A stretch of 64,000 bases of DNA, taken from assembly GCA_963704505.1 (NCBI GenBank), contig OY969912.1:496001-560000 (forward strand). The letters run 5' to 3'. The stretch's first letter is position 1. The number at the start of each line of letters is the position of its first letter. A program made the translations under genes and the position numbers. Source of the stretch: VRUE01 sp963704505. Its GTDB lineage: Bacteria; Actinomycetota; Thermoleophilia; Solirubrobacterales; 70-9. Of this stretch, positions 1-10,492 are shown piece by piece. Below the pieces are notes generated by a model. It did no database searches. It was not told the origin of the DNA and worked only from the letters and a program-made list of their open reading frames with translations.

Positions 1-1864
1 CCGGGTTGGCGCATTCGCCGGCGCCCTGGGCCTCCCACTGGTACGTGTCGACGTCGCCGTTGCTGTCCTGCGAGACGAGCTGATCCGAGCTGTCGAAGAA
101 GAGGTGCTTGCCGTCGGCCGAGAGGACGCGCGGCTTGTAGGAGTGGGGCAGGTTAAGTCCGGTGCCGTTGAAGCTGGCGCCGGGCACGTTCGAGCCGCCG
201 GTCGGTCGTTCGCCCGACGGAGTGCAGGAAGCGCAGAGCAGAGTGCCCTGACCGGCGCCCTCGGGCGCGGTGTAGAGATACACCTCGGCGAAGCCCCTGT
301 TGTCGAAGATCGTCAATTCCTGCGAGGAGACGAAGACGAGGCGGTGGCCGTCGCCGCTGACCCGCGCCGTCCCGGTCGTCGGCGGGTAGTTGGACGTGTC
401 GGCGGCGACGGCGACCGGTGTCACCGTCCCTTCGTGCCAAAGCTCGACCCCGGCCCCGTCCGCGTAATAGAGGTAGGCGCCGTCGTCGGATGCGCCGAGC
501 ACGCCGAGCACGCCGCCGCCGGGGGTCAGATCGGTGGCGGCGGCACCGGCCTGGGAACGGTAGATGTGTCCGCCTTTGCTGAAGAAGGCGACCGAGCCGT
601 CAAGGCTCGCGGTCTGGAAGGTGCCGCCTCCCCCCTGCGCCAGATCCACCTGTTTGACCTGGGTCCCTTCACGCAGATAGAGATTTGAGCCATTCGTCCA
701 ATAGACGCGGGACCCGTCGGTCGAGACCGCCCGGCTCTGGGCGGCGAGGCTGGCGCCCGGGGTCTGGTTGACCAATTCCAGAGCTGTGCCGGTCTTCTCG
801 TAGAGGTTCTGTTTGGCGGGATCGCATTCGCCGCCAACGCCGGCGACTTCGGTCGCGCCCACGGTCAGCGCTGCGCAGGTCGAGAAGATCATGTGGGAGA
901 GGTCCGGCGTCGCGCCCGCGAACGCGAGTTCGAACTTGGACGCTCCGAGTTTGAGGAGGCTGAGGTCGGTGCTGGACAGGGCGGCGAGGAATCCACCCGC
1001 GGCGTTTCGCAGGTAGTAGTTGCGGAAGCCGGCGGGGGCCCCGGAGCCCGCCAAGGGCGCGTTTTCGACAGGGCAGTCGCTCGAGGTCGAGACACGGCAG
1101 CGGCGCCCGTTGCTGAGCACGGCGCCGCCGAGATCGGTGGAAAAGATCTGGAAGGGCACGCCACTCGTCGGTGTGTCCGGGTAGGTGCCGGAAAGGCCGG
1201 GGGTGGTGATGTTTTGCGTGCTCCAGGCAGCGTCGCCCCTGGTCGACATGTACTGGTTCGCCCCGGGCGCGCCGATCGGCGTGCCGAAGGACGAGGAAGA
1301 GGTGTAGGTGATGGCGCCACCCCCCGCGGCGGCCTGAATCGAGCCGCCGCCGAAGTTGCCGCCGAAGCTCTGGATCTCGCCACCGTTCTTGTCGACCGGT
1401 GAGACCATCTCCCAGCCGCGACCGTCGGGGAGGGAGAAGGGCTGCGGGGGAGCGTCGGTCATCAGCGGACGAGTGGGCCCGATCGCTTCCCCTTCGGTGT
1501 TCTTGGCGACGATCCGGAATCGGTAGGAGGTCGCGGCCGTCAGTGCGCCGGGGTGCTGGACGACGGCTTCCGGTTTTTCGGCGGCGGCGATGCTCGCTTC
1601 GGTGCCGCTGGGAAGTTTGGTCGCGTCGTTGAAGCCGTTCGCTTTGAATTCCGCCTCGGTGACGTATTCGAAGCGGTAAGTGGTCGCCAGGTTGCCGGTG
1701 TCGACTTCGGCGCGCAGGTTGGCGCCGGTGGTCGCGACCGACGTGACCCAGGTGGCGACGATCATCGGCGGTTCAGGCGGGGGCGGCGGTTCGTCGGCGT
1801 GCGCGATCGATGCCCCGAAGGCCATCGTCACAGCGAGCACGGTCAGGTGTGTCAGCTTGCGCAC
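1..1864 (-). CDS. Secreted Fn3/beta-propeller surface protein, C-terminus cut by the window edge
   Basis: About 621 codons are open from a GTG at 1864 to the left edge with no stop. The start has a GGAG six bases upstream and sits 13 bases after the stop of the preceding gene, so the two are probably co-transcribed. The N-terminus is a signal peptide ending ...ASIAHA before DEPPPPPEP. An Fn3-like segment follows (residues about 30-130, with YRFRIVAKN), then beta-propeller-like repeats in which phrases such as SADGKHLFFDSSDQL recur. It resembles the protein at 5415-8954. It is probably exported and outside the membrane. The substrate or partner is unknown. Confidence 0.75.
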   Translation of the reverse strand, partial: MRKLTHLTVLAVTMAFGASIAHADEPPPPPEPPMIVATWVTSVATTGANLRAEVDTGNLATTYRFEYVTEAEFKANGFNDATKLPSGTEASIAAAEKPEAVVQHPGALTAATSYRFRIVAKNTEGEAIGPTRPLMTDAPPQPFSLPDGRGWEMVSPVDKNGGEIQSFGGNFGGGSIQAAAGGGAITYTSSSSFGTPIGAPGANQYMSTRGDAAWSTQNITTPGLSGTYPDTPTSGVPFQIFSTDLGGAVLSNGRRCRVSTSSDCPVENAPLAGSGAPAGFRNYYLRNAAGGFLAALSSTDLSLLKLGASKFELAFAGATPDLSHMIFSTCAALTVGATEVAGVGGECDPAKQNLYEKTGTALELVNQTPGASLAAQSRAVSTDGSRVYWTNGSNLYLREGTQVKQVDLAQGGGGTFQTASLDGSVAFFSKGGHIYRSQAGAAATDLTPGGGVLGVLGASDDGAYLYYADGAGVELWHEGTVTPVAVAADTSNYPPTTGTARVSGDGHRLVFVSSQELTIFDNRGFAEVYLYTAPEGAGQGTLLCASCTPSGERPTGGSNVPGASFNGTGLNLPHSYKPRVLSADGKHLFFDSSDQLVSQDSNGDVDTYQWEAQGAGECANP

Positions 1865-1877
1865 CGTCGTCTCCCGC

Positions 1878-4800
1878 TCAGCGCCCTGCGCCGTGCTTCT
1901 GGGCCTTGCTCTTGTTCCGGCCCTTCTTGCTCTTCTTCTTGACGTTCTTGCAGCTGTTCTTGAGCACCGGAGACTGGTCGAAAGTCTTGGTGTTCTGGCC
2001 ATCGATCAGCGCGCTCGCTTTGTATTCGTGCGCACAGAGATCGGCGCTGTTTTCGAGCAGGCCCTTCTTGCCGCCGGCCAGTTCGAGGACGAATTTCGAG
2101 ACCGGTGCGTCAGGGACGTCTTCGAACGTGGTCCGCAGGCCGCCGGCTTTGGTGGTGTCGATGCTGCCGTCGAGGACGACGTGGATCTGGCCGCGGAGAT
2201 CGGCGACGAGGTCCGGCAGGCGATTGGCACTTCGTAGGTAGACCGGGCCTTCGATCGGGTTGTCGAGCAGCGGCGTGTAGGCGCGAGCGAAGCCGTAGAC
2301 CGATTCCGGGGGACAGGCCGAGGCGGCGAACTGAACCCTGGTGCAGACGGTCTTGATGTGCGAGTTGTCGAGGAACTCGGATTTGGGCAGCGAGACCGCG
2401 ACGCGGGAGATGTTGGCGTCGCCGTCGCGAGCCGTGAGGAAGGCTTTCAGTGCCGGGTGACCGGTGCGCTTGGTGCCACCCTTGAGGCTGAGGGCGAGCT
2501 TCGGCTTGAATCCGAGCTTGCCGCAGTCACCGACCTGGAAGGTGTTGCTGACCGGGGCGGCCTGGCCCGACAACGTGGTCAGGGTTCCGGTCACCGAGAG
2601 GGGGTTGCAGCTGGTCGGGTTGCGGGTGAAGGAGTCGCGATCCAGGTTGACCAGGATCGAGCGGATCGAGAGCGGCACCCCTTCGAGGATCGTCGGGAAG
2701 GGGTCGGAGACGGCGCGGACCTGGGTGGTCACGGGGTCGATGTAGAGCGCGTTGCGCACGACGACGTCGCCGACGTCGAAGGGCCCGGCGATCGCCGGCG
2801 TGACGACGGCGAGGCTGAGGGGGGCTCCCTTGTACGGGCCGGCGAGATAGGCGCTGCCGTCGACGCGGATCGGGGTCGGGCCGGCGCCGGCGGAGACGGC
2901 GACGGTGCCGACCTTCGAGGAGGCCGGGCAGCTCGGGTCGGCCAGCTCCTGGTGCCCGGTCTTGCCGGCGGCGACCGCGAGGGCGGCGTCCGAGCAGTAC
3001 TGAACTCCGGCGAGCCTGGCGAGCAGCCCCTTGGGCAGAGTGGCGTCCACCCCGGTCAGCAGCTGAGTGCCGTCTTCGCGCGAGAGCTTCAGCGTGAACG
3101 GCGAGTAGATGCCCGCCGTCGGTTCGAAGGTGCCCGCTTCGAAGCTGGGCTTATTCGGCGCCGAAGCTTCGTCTTTGGCGCATGGACCGCCACCCGCCCC
3201 GCGGGTGATCGTGTAGGAGTCTTTCGGGTGCAGAACGGGCCCGTCCGGTGCGGTCCAGGGAGTCATGTCCGCCGCCACCTGGTAGCTGCCGCAGGCGATC
3301 CCGGTCTTCAACGGCGCGGTTGAGCCCTTGAAGAATTCGAGCCGCAGATCTTCGAAGGGCAGCTGTGGGTTTTCTTCGAAGGTGGTCGTCGAGCTGCCCG
3401 GTCTTCGGGTCGGCTTCGATCAAGCCCGGCAGCTTCAGGACGATTCCCGATTCCTGATCGTCGACGCCGAGGTAGATGGCGAGCAGCGAGCCGAACGGGT
3501 TCTGCTTCTGGCTCGCCAGGTAGATCGAGCCGATCAGAGGGTGATCGAGGGTCGGCGTGTCGATCCTCACCGTTCCGATCTTCGAGGCGTCCGGGCAGGT
3601 CGCCGCCGCTTCCGTGAACTGCGGCGCCCCGGTGCGGATTCCGGTCTCGGTCGACACTTCCAGAGGGTGCCCGGGGGTCTGCGGGTCGACGGCGATCGCG
3701 ACACCGGCGCCCGGGCCCGTCAGTGCCGAGCTGCTGGTGAAGGTCGGCGAGGCGCCGGCCAGCTGCCGTGAGAAGAGGAGTTGGAATGAATGGGTCGAGC
3801 CGACGGTCCCCATGTCGGTGACGGTCACGTTGTTGGGACCGATCGACGGCATCGCCTGCAGCCCTTCTTCGAGTTCCGCGGCGGTCGTCGTGTAAGGCAG
3901 GGCCGTGTTGAGCTGAACGTTGTCGCGTTTTTCGATGGTCCCCTGGTTGAGGATCATGATGTTCCCGAAGGCGATGCTGATCACCGTTCCCGGCGCGATC
4001 CCGGGGCCTTCGACGGCTTCTCCCGGCTTCGGGTTCCTGGTCGGGTTCACCGCCTGGAGGAAGGTCGACCCCAGTTCGAAGCTGGCTTCGAACTCGGCCG
4101 CGGTGGATGAGCCGCCGGTTTGCAGGTTGTAGGCGCCGCCGGTGCCGGTGACTTCAAGGGTCTCGCTGCGGTTGTCGGTGATTTCTCCGGTCAGCTCGGG
4201 CACGTCTTTTCCGGCCAGGTCACCGTTGAAGACCACGATCCAGCCGCCATTGCCGCCTTCGACGCTGATGTTCCCGGCGAGGCCGGGCAGGGTTTCGAGC
4301 GCAGCCGTGACTTCGGCGACGTCGGCGATCGAGGAGACCGGGGCCGTCGTCTCACCCCCACGGCTGACCGTGAACGAGGCGGTCCCGGGTCGCGGGTACC
4401 GCAGGATCTGGTGCTCGCCGCGCAGCCCGAGGTAGCCGATCTGTTCCGGCGTGCAGGCCCCCAGGCCGTTGGCCGCCGCCGAATTGATCGTCAGGTCTGA
4501 CGGCAGCGAGACCTTCGCCTCGCGCAGGAGCGCCTCGGCGGTTCCGTCAGGGTCTTCGTTCTGGGGCAGGTTCAGGTGGAATTCGAGCCCGGTCGGCGAG
4601 TCGGCCAGGTTCGTCGTCGGCTTGACTTCCAGCGTCGGGCTGAAGTCGACCTGGTTGCAGTCGGTCATCGCCGGCGCTTCGCCTGGAGGGGCGACCAGAG
4701 GGGTGTGCGGAAACTGCCAGGTGTTGATCGCCAGGCCGGTGTTGATCGGGCCTTCGCAGGAGGTGGGATTCGAGAGCAGCGGCAGGCGGGGCTCCGAGCT

Positions 4801-5418
4801 GGGGCCACCGCGGGCGGCATCGTGGGAGGAGTCCGCCGGGACCCCCCACAGGGCGAACTTGTTGAGCCACACCGGCGCCGTGTCGCTGATGTTGTGAATT
4901 GTCGCCGTGACGCCGTAGTCGTTCCCGGTCCGCACATGGAAGTCGACGTGGACGCGGGGCGCGACGACGACGAAAGCGAACTGCACCGGCATGCCCGGCG
5001 GCGGCTTCATGTTGTAGATCGGGCTGACCACCGTCGACCTAAAGACGAGTTGGAGTTCGGTGGTCGCCATGCCCACCTGCGAGTTCGGCGGACAGCCGAC
5101 CGCGGTCTCGAGTTCGCGCTCGAGGCAGTGGGGGAGCGCCTCCGGGTTGCCGACGGAGCCGGGGGGCAGGTCGACGATCACGTCTTTGAGGCTTTCGGTC
5201 GGCAACAGCGATTTGCTTTCGGGGTTGACCGACTGGTTGAGCCGGAAATCCTGGGTCAGTTCGTAGGGTCGGCCCCCCGCGGCCGTCGACGGAGTTCCAT
5301 CCTGATTCGTCCCGATCGAGGTGAAGTGGAGGAATTCCCCTTCCCGGGCCTGCGCCCCCGAGCAGATGCCGAGCAACGCGACGACGAGCATCGGCAGGAT
5401 CAGCCGCCGGGCGCTCAT
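1878..5418 (-). pseudogene. Large secreted surface protein split by a one-base frameshift
   Basis: The 5' part starts at 5418 (MSARRLILPMLVVALL, a signal peptide ending AQA). It stays in frame to about 3390, then reads nonsense to 3151. The 3' part is open in another frame down to the stop at 1878. Removing one base near 3388-3391 changes GQLDDHLRRK into GQLTTTFEENPQLPFEDLRL and joins both halves into one protein of about 1,180 residues. Two copies of a beta-module (about residues 330-420 and 480-570) and a lysine-rich tail are visible. Its start overlaps the stop of the upstream gene (ATGA), so it is the second gene of the operon. Real decay and sequencing error cannot be told apart here. 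Confidence 0.75.
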
Positions 5419-8400
5419 TTGCCTCCACCCTTCTTCTTCGCAGCAGTGAACTTGAGTGCTACCTCGTCGCGTGAGGTGTCACCGGCGCCCGAGGTGAAGA
5501 TGATCTCGGCCCTGGTGTTAAATACGCCCTTCTTCAGTCGCCGCTTGTTCTTGGCCGGCGTCAGGGTGAGAGTGAAGGTCTCCGAGCCGGCCTTGCTCAG
5601 AGGTTTCTTGATCGTCTTCAGACCCTTGCCCGAGATCGTCAGGTCGCCGGCGTCGGGGACGATGACCCGCAGGTGGGCGGTCTTACCCCGCGTCGCTTTC
5701 GCCTCGGAGACTGCAACCCTGACTGTCGCCGAGAAGCTGGCGCTCCCGGGGCTGGGAGTCTTGGCCGGCGGAGTCGGCGCCGTGCGGCAGTTTTCCCCCT
5801 GGCATAGGAGTGGCTGGTCGGGGAGCAGTTCACCGTTGACCTTGGCGTCATAGAGCCCCATCACTTCGCCCTGGCCCTCGGGCGTGAGTTCGCCGAAGGT
5901 CTGGATGAAGACGTCGTCGCCGGAGGCGCTGGCCCCGTAGAGGTGTGCTGTCCGTTCCGAGTTCGGCGGGGAGATCAGTTTCAGTTCCCCTTCGGTGTAC
6001 TCGAAGACGTTCGAGAGGCCGTTCGACGCTTCCGGAAGCAGGGCGTCGCTGCTTTCGAAGAACGCCCGCTTGCCGTCGTCGCTTATCGCCCGTGCGTTGC
6101 CGTAGGTCAGAGCGACGCCGCTGGTCGGCCGGGAGCCGTCGGGGCGACAGGTGATGCACTCCAGCGGCCCCTTGTAGGTGTATTTGTAGAGCATCTGCTG
6201 GGGTTCACCCGTGATCGGGTTGGTGTTGTCATACGCGGTCTGGCTCGTCGAGGAGGCGAAGACGATGTGGAGCGCGTTCGGCGGTGTGTAGACAGCCCAG
6301 CCGGTTTCGAAGCTGCCGGAAGGCTTTTCGGCGACGTAGTCGATTTCGTCGTTGTGCCAGACGTAGAGGTTTTCGACGCCCTTTTTCCCGCCGGGCGCGA
6401 GGACGCCGCGTGCGGTGAAGTAGATGTAGTGGTAGTTGAGGTCGTGCCCGACGACGGCCATGAAGTTGGCGCCCGTGTCTTTGTCGATCGGGTTGTCGTC
6501 GACGGTCAGGTCTTTGAGTTTTCCGGTCCCGAAGTCGTATCGGTAGAGGTCTGCGCCGGCATCGTTTTCGCCGGTGTTCGCGTCATCGGTGAGCTCCGAG
6601 GACGATTTGAAGAAGAAGGCGCTGCCGTCGTCGGCCATCCCCGCCGCTCTCATCCCGTTGGTCGTTCCGGCGGGGTCGTCCGTTTCGCGCTGCGATTTTG
6701 AGACTTCGATCGTGCTCTGCGCGTTTACGCGGACGTACAGGCCGGGGTAATTGTTGGCGACGAATCCGACCAGGCTGCCGTCGCCGGACATCATTCCGCC
6801 TTTGCCGTTCATCGGGCTGGGGATCTTCGCTCCGGCGGGGGCCGGAGTGGTTTCGCCCGGGAGATAGCCGACCAGTCTGAGATCCCCATCGGTCCACTCG
6901 TAGGCGTTTTCGCTGCCGACCGGGTCTTCGGTGAGCTGTTTGTGGTCGGGGGAGTAATAGATGTGGCTGAAGTCACGGGACGCGACGCAGCAGTTGGGAC
7001 CGACCGAGTAGATGTTCCCCGTCGTCGTGATCGGGACAAAGGTCCCGTCGGCCCGGTGGACGTAGTAATTGACCCCCCCCTCAGGCGAGCTCGGCCCGCT
7101 CAGTTTCTGCCGCGAGGTGACTACCCATTCTCTGAAGTCTTCGGAGACGGCGAAGCCGACCGCGCCGATGTTGCCGTACTGCTGGACCTGTTCGGTGATC
7201 GGCGGATTGAGCCCGACCGTGTGCCAACCGCTGCCGGGAGGGCCCTTGCGACGCGAGACCGCGAAGTTGAACAGGGCTTCGCTGCTGCCGGCGTTGAGCG
7301 GGGCGTCGAGCGCCAGCCACTGGATCGCGCTGCCGTCGGGGACGACTTCGATACCGGCCTCGAGAGCTGCGTAGTTGGTTTCCGGTGAGGCGAATTCGTA
7401 GGCGCGGCAGTCGGGGAGATTTGCCGCCGGACCGATCCGCGATCGTTCGTTCGGGCAGCTCGTCGGCGGCGGGACCGCCGGGGCCAGCGTCCTGAAGCTC
7501 TTGTCGTCGCCTTTGACGACCTGTTTGGTCACCGTGTTCGTCGCGACGATCCGGTAGTGGTATTCCGTTTCCGGCGCCAGGCCGGTGATCGGCTTGGTGA
7601 CGATGTGGGTCGCTTCGTCGACTGATTCGAGCGGTTCCGGGGCGGCGGGCTGCAGGTTCCCGTAGCTGTCGGTGAAGCCCCATTCGAACTGATAGCTGAG
7701 CGGCGCGTTTTCGGGGCTGACCCGGCCGCCGAGGAGCGCCGACGTGGGGAGAATGTGGCCGGCGGCCATCGTTTCGGTTTTCGGCACCGAGCCCGAGGTG
7801 AATACGCCGGCGACTTTGTGCGCCTTGCCGCCGGAGTTCTTGGCACTGAGCTGAACGTGGTAGATGGTGTTGGGCTGCAGTTCGGTCAGCTGGGCGGTGA
7901 CCGGCGTCTGGCCTGGAGTCGTGATCCGTTCGGTGCTGCATGCGAGCGGCGTCGACTGTTCGAAGCCTTCCGGGTGACCGTCGGTGACCGTGCCCCCGAA
8001 CGCCTGCGGCCCTTCTTCGGGTGTCAGCGTCAGGTTGGTGCCGTCGACGCCGATGCCCTGGACATTCGTGTTGGCTTTCGGTCCGACGAAGTTGACCGTG
8101 TAGGGGAAGGCGCCCGTGGAGTTCCCGGGCCCACCGGTCACGTTGACCGCGCCGGCGCCGATGAACGGAAGGCTTTCGAGGGCGGCCTGGACCTGGGCTT
8201 TTGGAGCGTTGAACGGGAGCGGCCCGGTCGTCTGCGGCGTGGACCCGATCCGTTTCGAATAGCTCAACGTGAACGTGCCGCCCGATGCCTTCACCGTGAG
8301 CCTTTGTTTCTCGCTGCGCGGCTGGTACTGGGCGTCGGTCATGTATTCGAACTGACAGCGCGCGTCGAACGCCTGGTCCGGGTTGGACGAGGTGCGTTCG

Positions 8401-8954
8401 ATCACGCCGGACAGGTCGGCGGATTTGTTGGTGACGTTCGTGATCGCCGCCGAGATGACTTCGGGCGGCGCGACCGGGAGGGTTTTGAAGCTTTCGTACG
8501 GCCCCGGGGAGTACACGCCGGGGAAGCAGCATTCGGTTTTGACGGCAGCCAGTCGGTAGTAGTAGGTCGTGTTCGCTTCGAGTTCGATCCCGAACGGCAG
8601 GTCGAAGTATTCGTATTCGCCGATCAGTTTTTCCGAGACATCCTGCGGCCCTCCGGCGGGTACCGAGGGCCCGATGTACCCAGGGCCATAGAACCAGGGC
8701 CCTTCCGCCGGATCGGTCGTGTACTGGAACCAGTAATAGGTTTCCTCGGGCCCTGGATCGACGATGCCGTGGACGACGGCGGAGTTGTAAAGGACTTCGG
8801 TCGCCGGTTTGGTCGAGACGATCGGGTCGGCGCTCGCGGGGGCGACGATCACGGCGAGGGCGAGGGCGGCACCGCCAAGGGCGAGCAGCAGACGGCCGCG
8901 ACGCCCAGTAGGCAAAGTTTTACGATCCGGCGCGGCGTTGTTCCCTGTCCTCAT
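5415..8954 (-). CDS. Secreted multidomain Fn3/beta-propeller protein with basic tail
   Basis: A protein of about 1,179 residues. A signal peptide (GRRGRLLLALGGAAL... ending APASA before DP) is followed by three or four Fn3-like segments (residues about 30-500, with YYYRLAA, YHVQLSAKN and YHYRIVATN strands). A cysteine-containing linker (SCPNERSR...DCRAYE) comes next, then a propeller-like region (about 540-1060) with repeats of the type DDGKRAFFESSDALLPE and DDGSAFFFKSSSELT. The end is a beta-sandwich and a KKKGGGK tail. An in-frame TTG at 8960 could also start it. First gene of a three-gene operon. Its function is unknown; adhesion or carbohydrate binding is only a guess from the architecture. 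Confidence 0.8.
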   Translation of the reverse strand: MRTGNNAAPDRKTLPTGRRGRLLLALGGAALALAVIVAPASADPIVSTKPATEVLYNSAVVHGIVDPGPEETYYWFQYTTDPAEGPWFYGPGYIGPSVPAGGPQDVSEKLIGEYEYFDLPFGIELEANTTYYYRLAAVKTECCFPGVYSPGPYESFKTLPVAPPEVISAAITNVTNKSADLSGVIERTSSNPDQAFDARCQFEYMTDAQYQPRSEKQRLTVKASGGTFTLSYSKRIGSTPQTTGPLPFNAPKAQVQAALESLPFIGAGAVNVTGGPGNSTGAFPYTVNFVGPKANTNVQGIGVDGTNLTLTPEEGPQAFGGTVTDGHPEGFEQSTPLACSTERITTPGQTPVTAQLTELQPNTIYHVQLSAKNSGGKAHKVAGVFTSGSVPKTETMAAGHILPTSALLGGRVSPENAPLSYQFEWGFTDSYGNLQPAAPEPLESVDEATHIVTKPITGLAPETEYHYRIVATNTVTKQVVKGDDKSFRTLAPAVPPPTSCPNERSRIGPAANLPDCRAYEFASPETNYAALEAGIEVVPDGSAIQWLALDAPLNAGSSEALFNFAVSRRKGPPGSGWHTVGLNPPITEQVQQYGNIGAVGFAVSEDFREWVVTSRQKLSGPSSPEGGVNYYVHRADGTFVPITTTGNIYSVGPNCCVASRDFSHIYYSPDHKQLTEDPVGSENAYEWTDGDLRLVGYLPGETTPAPAGAKIPSPMNGKGGMMSGDGSLVGFVANNYPGLYVRVNAQSTIEVSKSQRETDDPAGTTNGMRAAGMADDGSAFFFKSSSELTDDANTGENDAGADLYRYDFGTGKLKDLTVDDNPIDKDTGANFMAVVGHDLNYHYIYFTARGVLAPGGKKGVENLYVWHNDEIDYVAEKPSGSFETGWAVYTPPNALHIVFASSTSQTAYDNTNPITGEPQQMLYKYTYKGPLECITCRPDGSRPTSGVALTYGNARAISDDGKRAFFESSDALLPEASNGLSNVFEYTEGELKLISPPNSERTAHLYGASASGDDVFIQTFGELTPEGQGEVMGLYDAKVNGELLPDQPLLCQGENCRTAPTPPAKTPSPGSASFSATVRVAVSEAKATRGKTAHLRVIVPDAGDLTISGKGLKTIKKPLSKAGSETFTLTLTPAKNKRRLKKGVFNTRAEIIFTSGAGDTSRDEVALKFTAAKKKGGGK

Positions 8955-9085
8955 TCCCAAACCAACCCTGTCTCTTGTCTGGAGCGGCTATTCCCGATGA
9001 CCGCAACGGGCTGCTGCCCCTACCTGGGCGGCCGATCCCCCTGCTTGTCTCCCGGACAACGCGACTTCCCTTTCGCGTGGTGCCG

Positions 9086-9115
9086 GTTATACACCATCTA
9101 ATCTGGATGATGCAA
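9086..9115 (-). promoter_or_regulatory. Sigma70-like promoter of the surface-protein operon
   Basis: Read on the minus strand, TTGCAT (9115-9110) and TATAAC (9091-9086) are separated by exactly 18 bases. This places transcription start near 9079 and leaves a leader of about 120 bases before the ATG at 8954. The site lies in the 171-base divergent region shared with the PadR gene, which makes PadR a reasonable candidate regulator. The remaining bases of this region show no further gene. Confidence 0.5.
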
Positions 9116-9131
9116 CCGATAACATGATTTG

Positions 9132-9713
9132 ATGTCGAGGTCGATGCCAGCTATGCCGAAACTGAACCCACCGTCCTACATCGTCCTCGGCCTTCTGGCG
9201 GCGGCAGGCGAGGCGACGCCGTACGACCTGAAGAACATGGTCGCCGGCAGCGTCGGGCACTTCTGGACCGTGCCCCACGCCCAGATCTATAACGAGACCA
9301 CGCGCCTCGAGGAAGCCGGCCTGCTCAGCGAAGAGCGCGAGGACGGGGGCAGGCGCCGGCGCTTTTTCAAGCTGACCGCGGACGGCCGCCGGGTCCTCCA
9401 GGAATGGCTCGACGCACCGACCGGCGAACTGTTCGAGCTGCGCGACCTGGGCCTACTGAAGATCTACTTCGGCGCCGAGCCGAAGCCGTTCGCGGAGCTC
9501 AGGCTGCCGATCCACGAACGGAAGCTGAGCGAACACGAAGAGCGAATCCGGGTGTTCGGGGACGAAATACCCGCCGGCGTGAGGCTGGCGATCGAAGCCG
9601 GGATCGGCCACGAGCGCGAGTGGGTCCGCTACTGGTCGGCGCTCGCCGCGGGCGAGGAGCAGCCGACGGCGCTAGGGGCTGAGCGAGGTCCCGCCGCCGC
9701 CGAGACCGCCTAG
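9132..9713 (+). CDS. PadR-family transcriptional regulator
   Basis: A protein of about 193 residues. The N-terminal winged helix is typical of PadR (YIVLGLLAAAGEATPYDLK, then YNETTRLEEAGLLSEER and RRFFKLTADGRRVLQEWL), followed by a helical dimerisation domain rich in E and R. PadR proteins are usually repressors answering a small molecule or stress. The start is unsure: ATG at 9132, 9144 or 9153 all fit, and none has an ideal Shine-Dalgarno spacing. It is divergent from the surface-protein operon, so that operon is the obvious target. Its 3' end overlaps the repaired reading frame of the convergent gene by about 42 bases. Confidence 0.85.
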   Translation: MSRSMPAMPKLNPPSYIVLGLLAAAGEATPYDLKNMVAGSVGHFWTVPHAQIYNETTRLEEAGLLSEEREDGGRRRRFFKLTADGRRVLQEWLDAPTGELFELRDLGLLKIYFGAEPKPFAELRLPIHERKLSEHEERIRVFGDEIPAGVRLAIEAGIGHEREWVRYWSALAAGEEQPTALGAERGPAAAETA

Positions 9714-10485
9714 CGGGTTTTCCAGCGTTTCCTTGCCTTTGCCCTTTTCGGCTTTTTCGGCGGCCTTCTTGCTTTTCTGCAGTTCCTTGCCCTGTTTGCG
9801 ATAGGCATCGAGCTGCTGGGACAGACTGCTTCTTCTGTTCTTTCGAACTGGCGGCTGCTTCGGCTTCCTGACCGGCCTTGTCGCCGGCGGTGAAGTTGCC
9901 GCCGAGCAGCTCGAAGAGGGCGAGCTGGCTGAGGGTGCCGATATTGGGCTGGGCTTCGGCGGCGAGCCGCTGCGCCGCTGCCGCTTCGTCGAGATATTCG
10001 AAGGCTTCCGGGTAGCCGGTCGAGTTCTGGGCGAGGATGAAGGCGCCGGTGGCGACCTGGTTCGCCGCCGAGGGGCTGGCTTCGCCTTTTTTCACCTGCT
10101 TCACGTATTGCGCCCAGGTGTCGGCCGCTTTTTCGAACTGGGCGCGGCCTTCGGGGGTGACTTCGGTGAGGCCCGTGGTCGGGTCGACCCGAGCGGTCGC
10201 TTTGCCGGCGTTCAGCTGGGCCCGGGTCAGCTGGACGAGCATGTCCGGGTTTTCCGGATCCTTCTTGAGGCGGTGTTCGAGCCTTTCCGACTGTTCTTCG
10301 AAGAGGGCGGCGCTGTTCGAGACGGTGTCGCTGGCGCCGACCAGCGCGCCGATGTTCACCGGGCCGACGACGAGGAAGAGGCTCGCGCCCATGAGCACGG
10401 CGAGGATCGCGTAAACGAAACGGACGACGTGTTTCCGTTTACCGCGAATGTCGAACAGCATTCGGCGCTCGCCGCCCTGTGCCAT
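9672..10485 (-). pseudogene. Membrane-anchored repeat protein, frameshifted near its end
   Basis: The start is ATG at 10485, seven bases after the tatC stop, with AGAGGA just upstream. One membrane helix (FVYAILAVLMGASLFLVVG) is followed by helical, TPR-like pairs (PENPDMLVQLTRAQLNAGK, FEKAADTWAQYVKQ, YPEAFEYLDEAAAAQRLAA). An extra base at about 9825 shifts the frame, after which the open frame runs antisense through the PadR gene to 9499. Removing it restores a lysine/glutamine-rich end (LSQQLDAYRKQGKELQKS...) and a stop at 9672, about 270 residues in all. Its position behind tatA and tatC suggests co-expression with the Tat translocase, but no role is known. Confidence 0.65.
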
Positions 10486-10492
10486 CGGTCCT

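Noticed and set aside
9086..9123. PadR operator formed by GTTAT...ATAAC and CATC...GATG
   Set aside because: The two pairs have different centres, so they do not form one dyad; part of the match is the -10 element itself.
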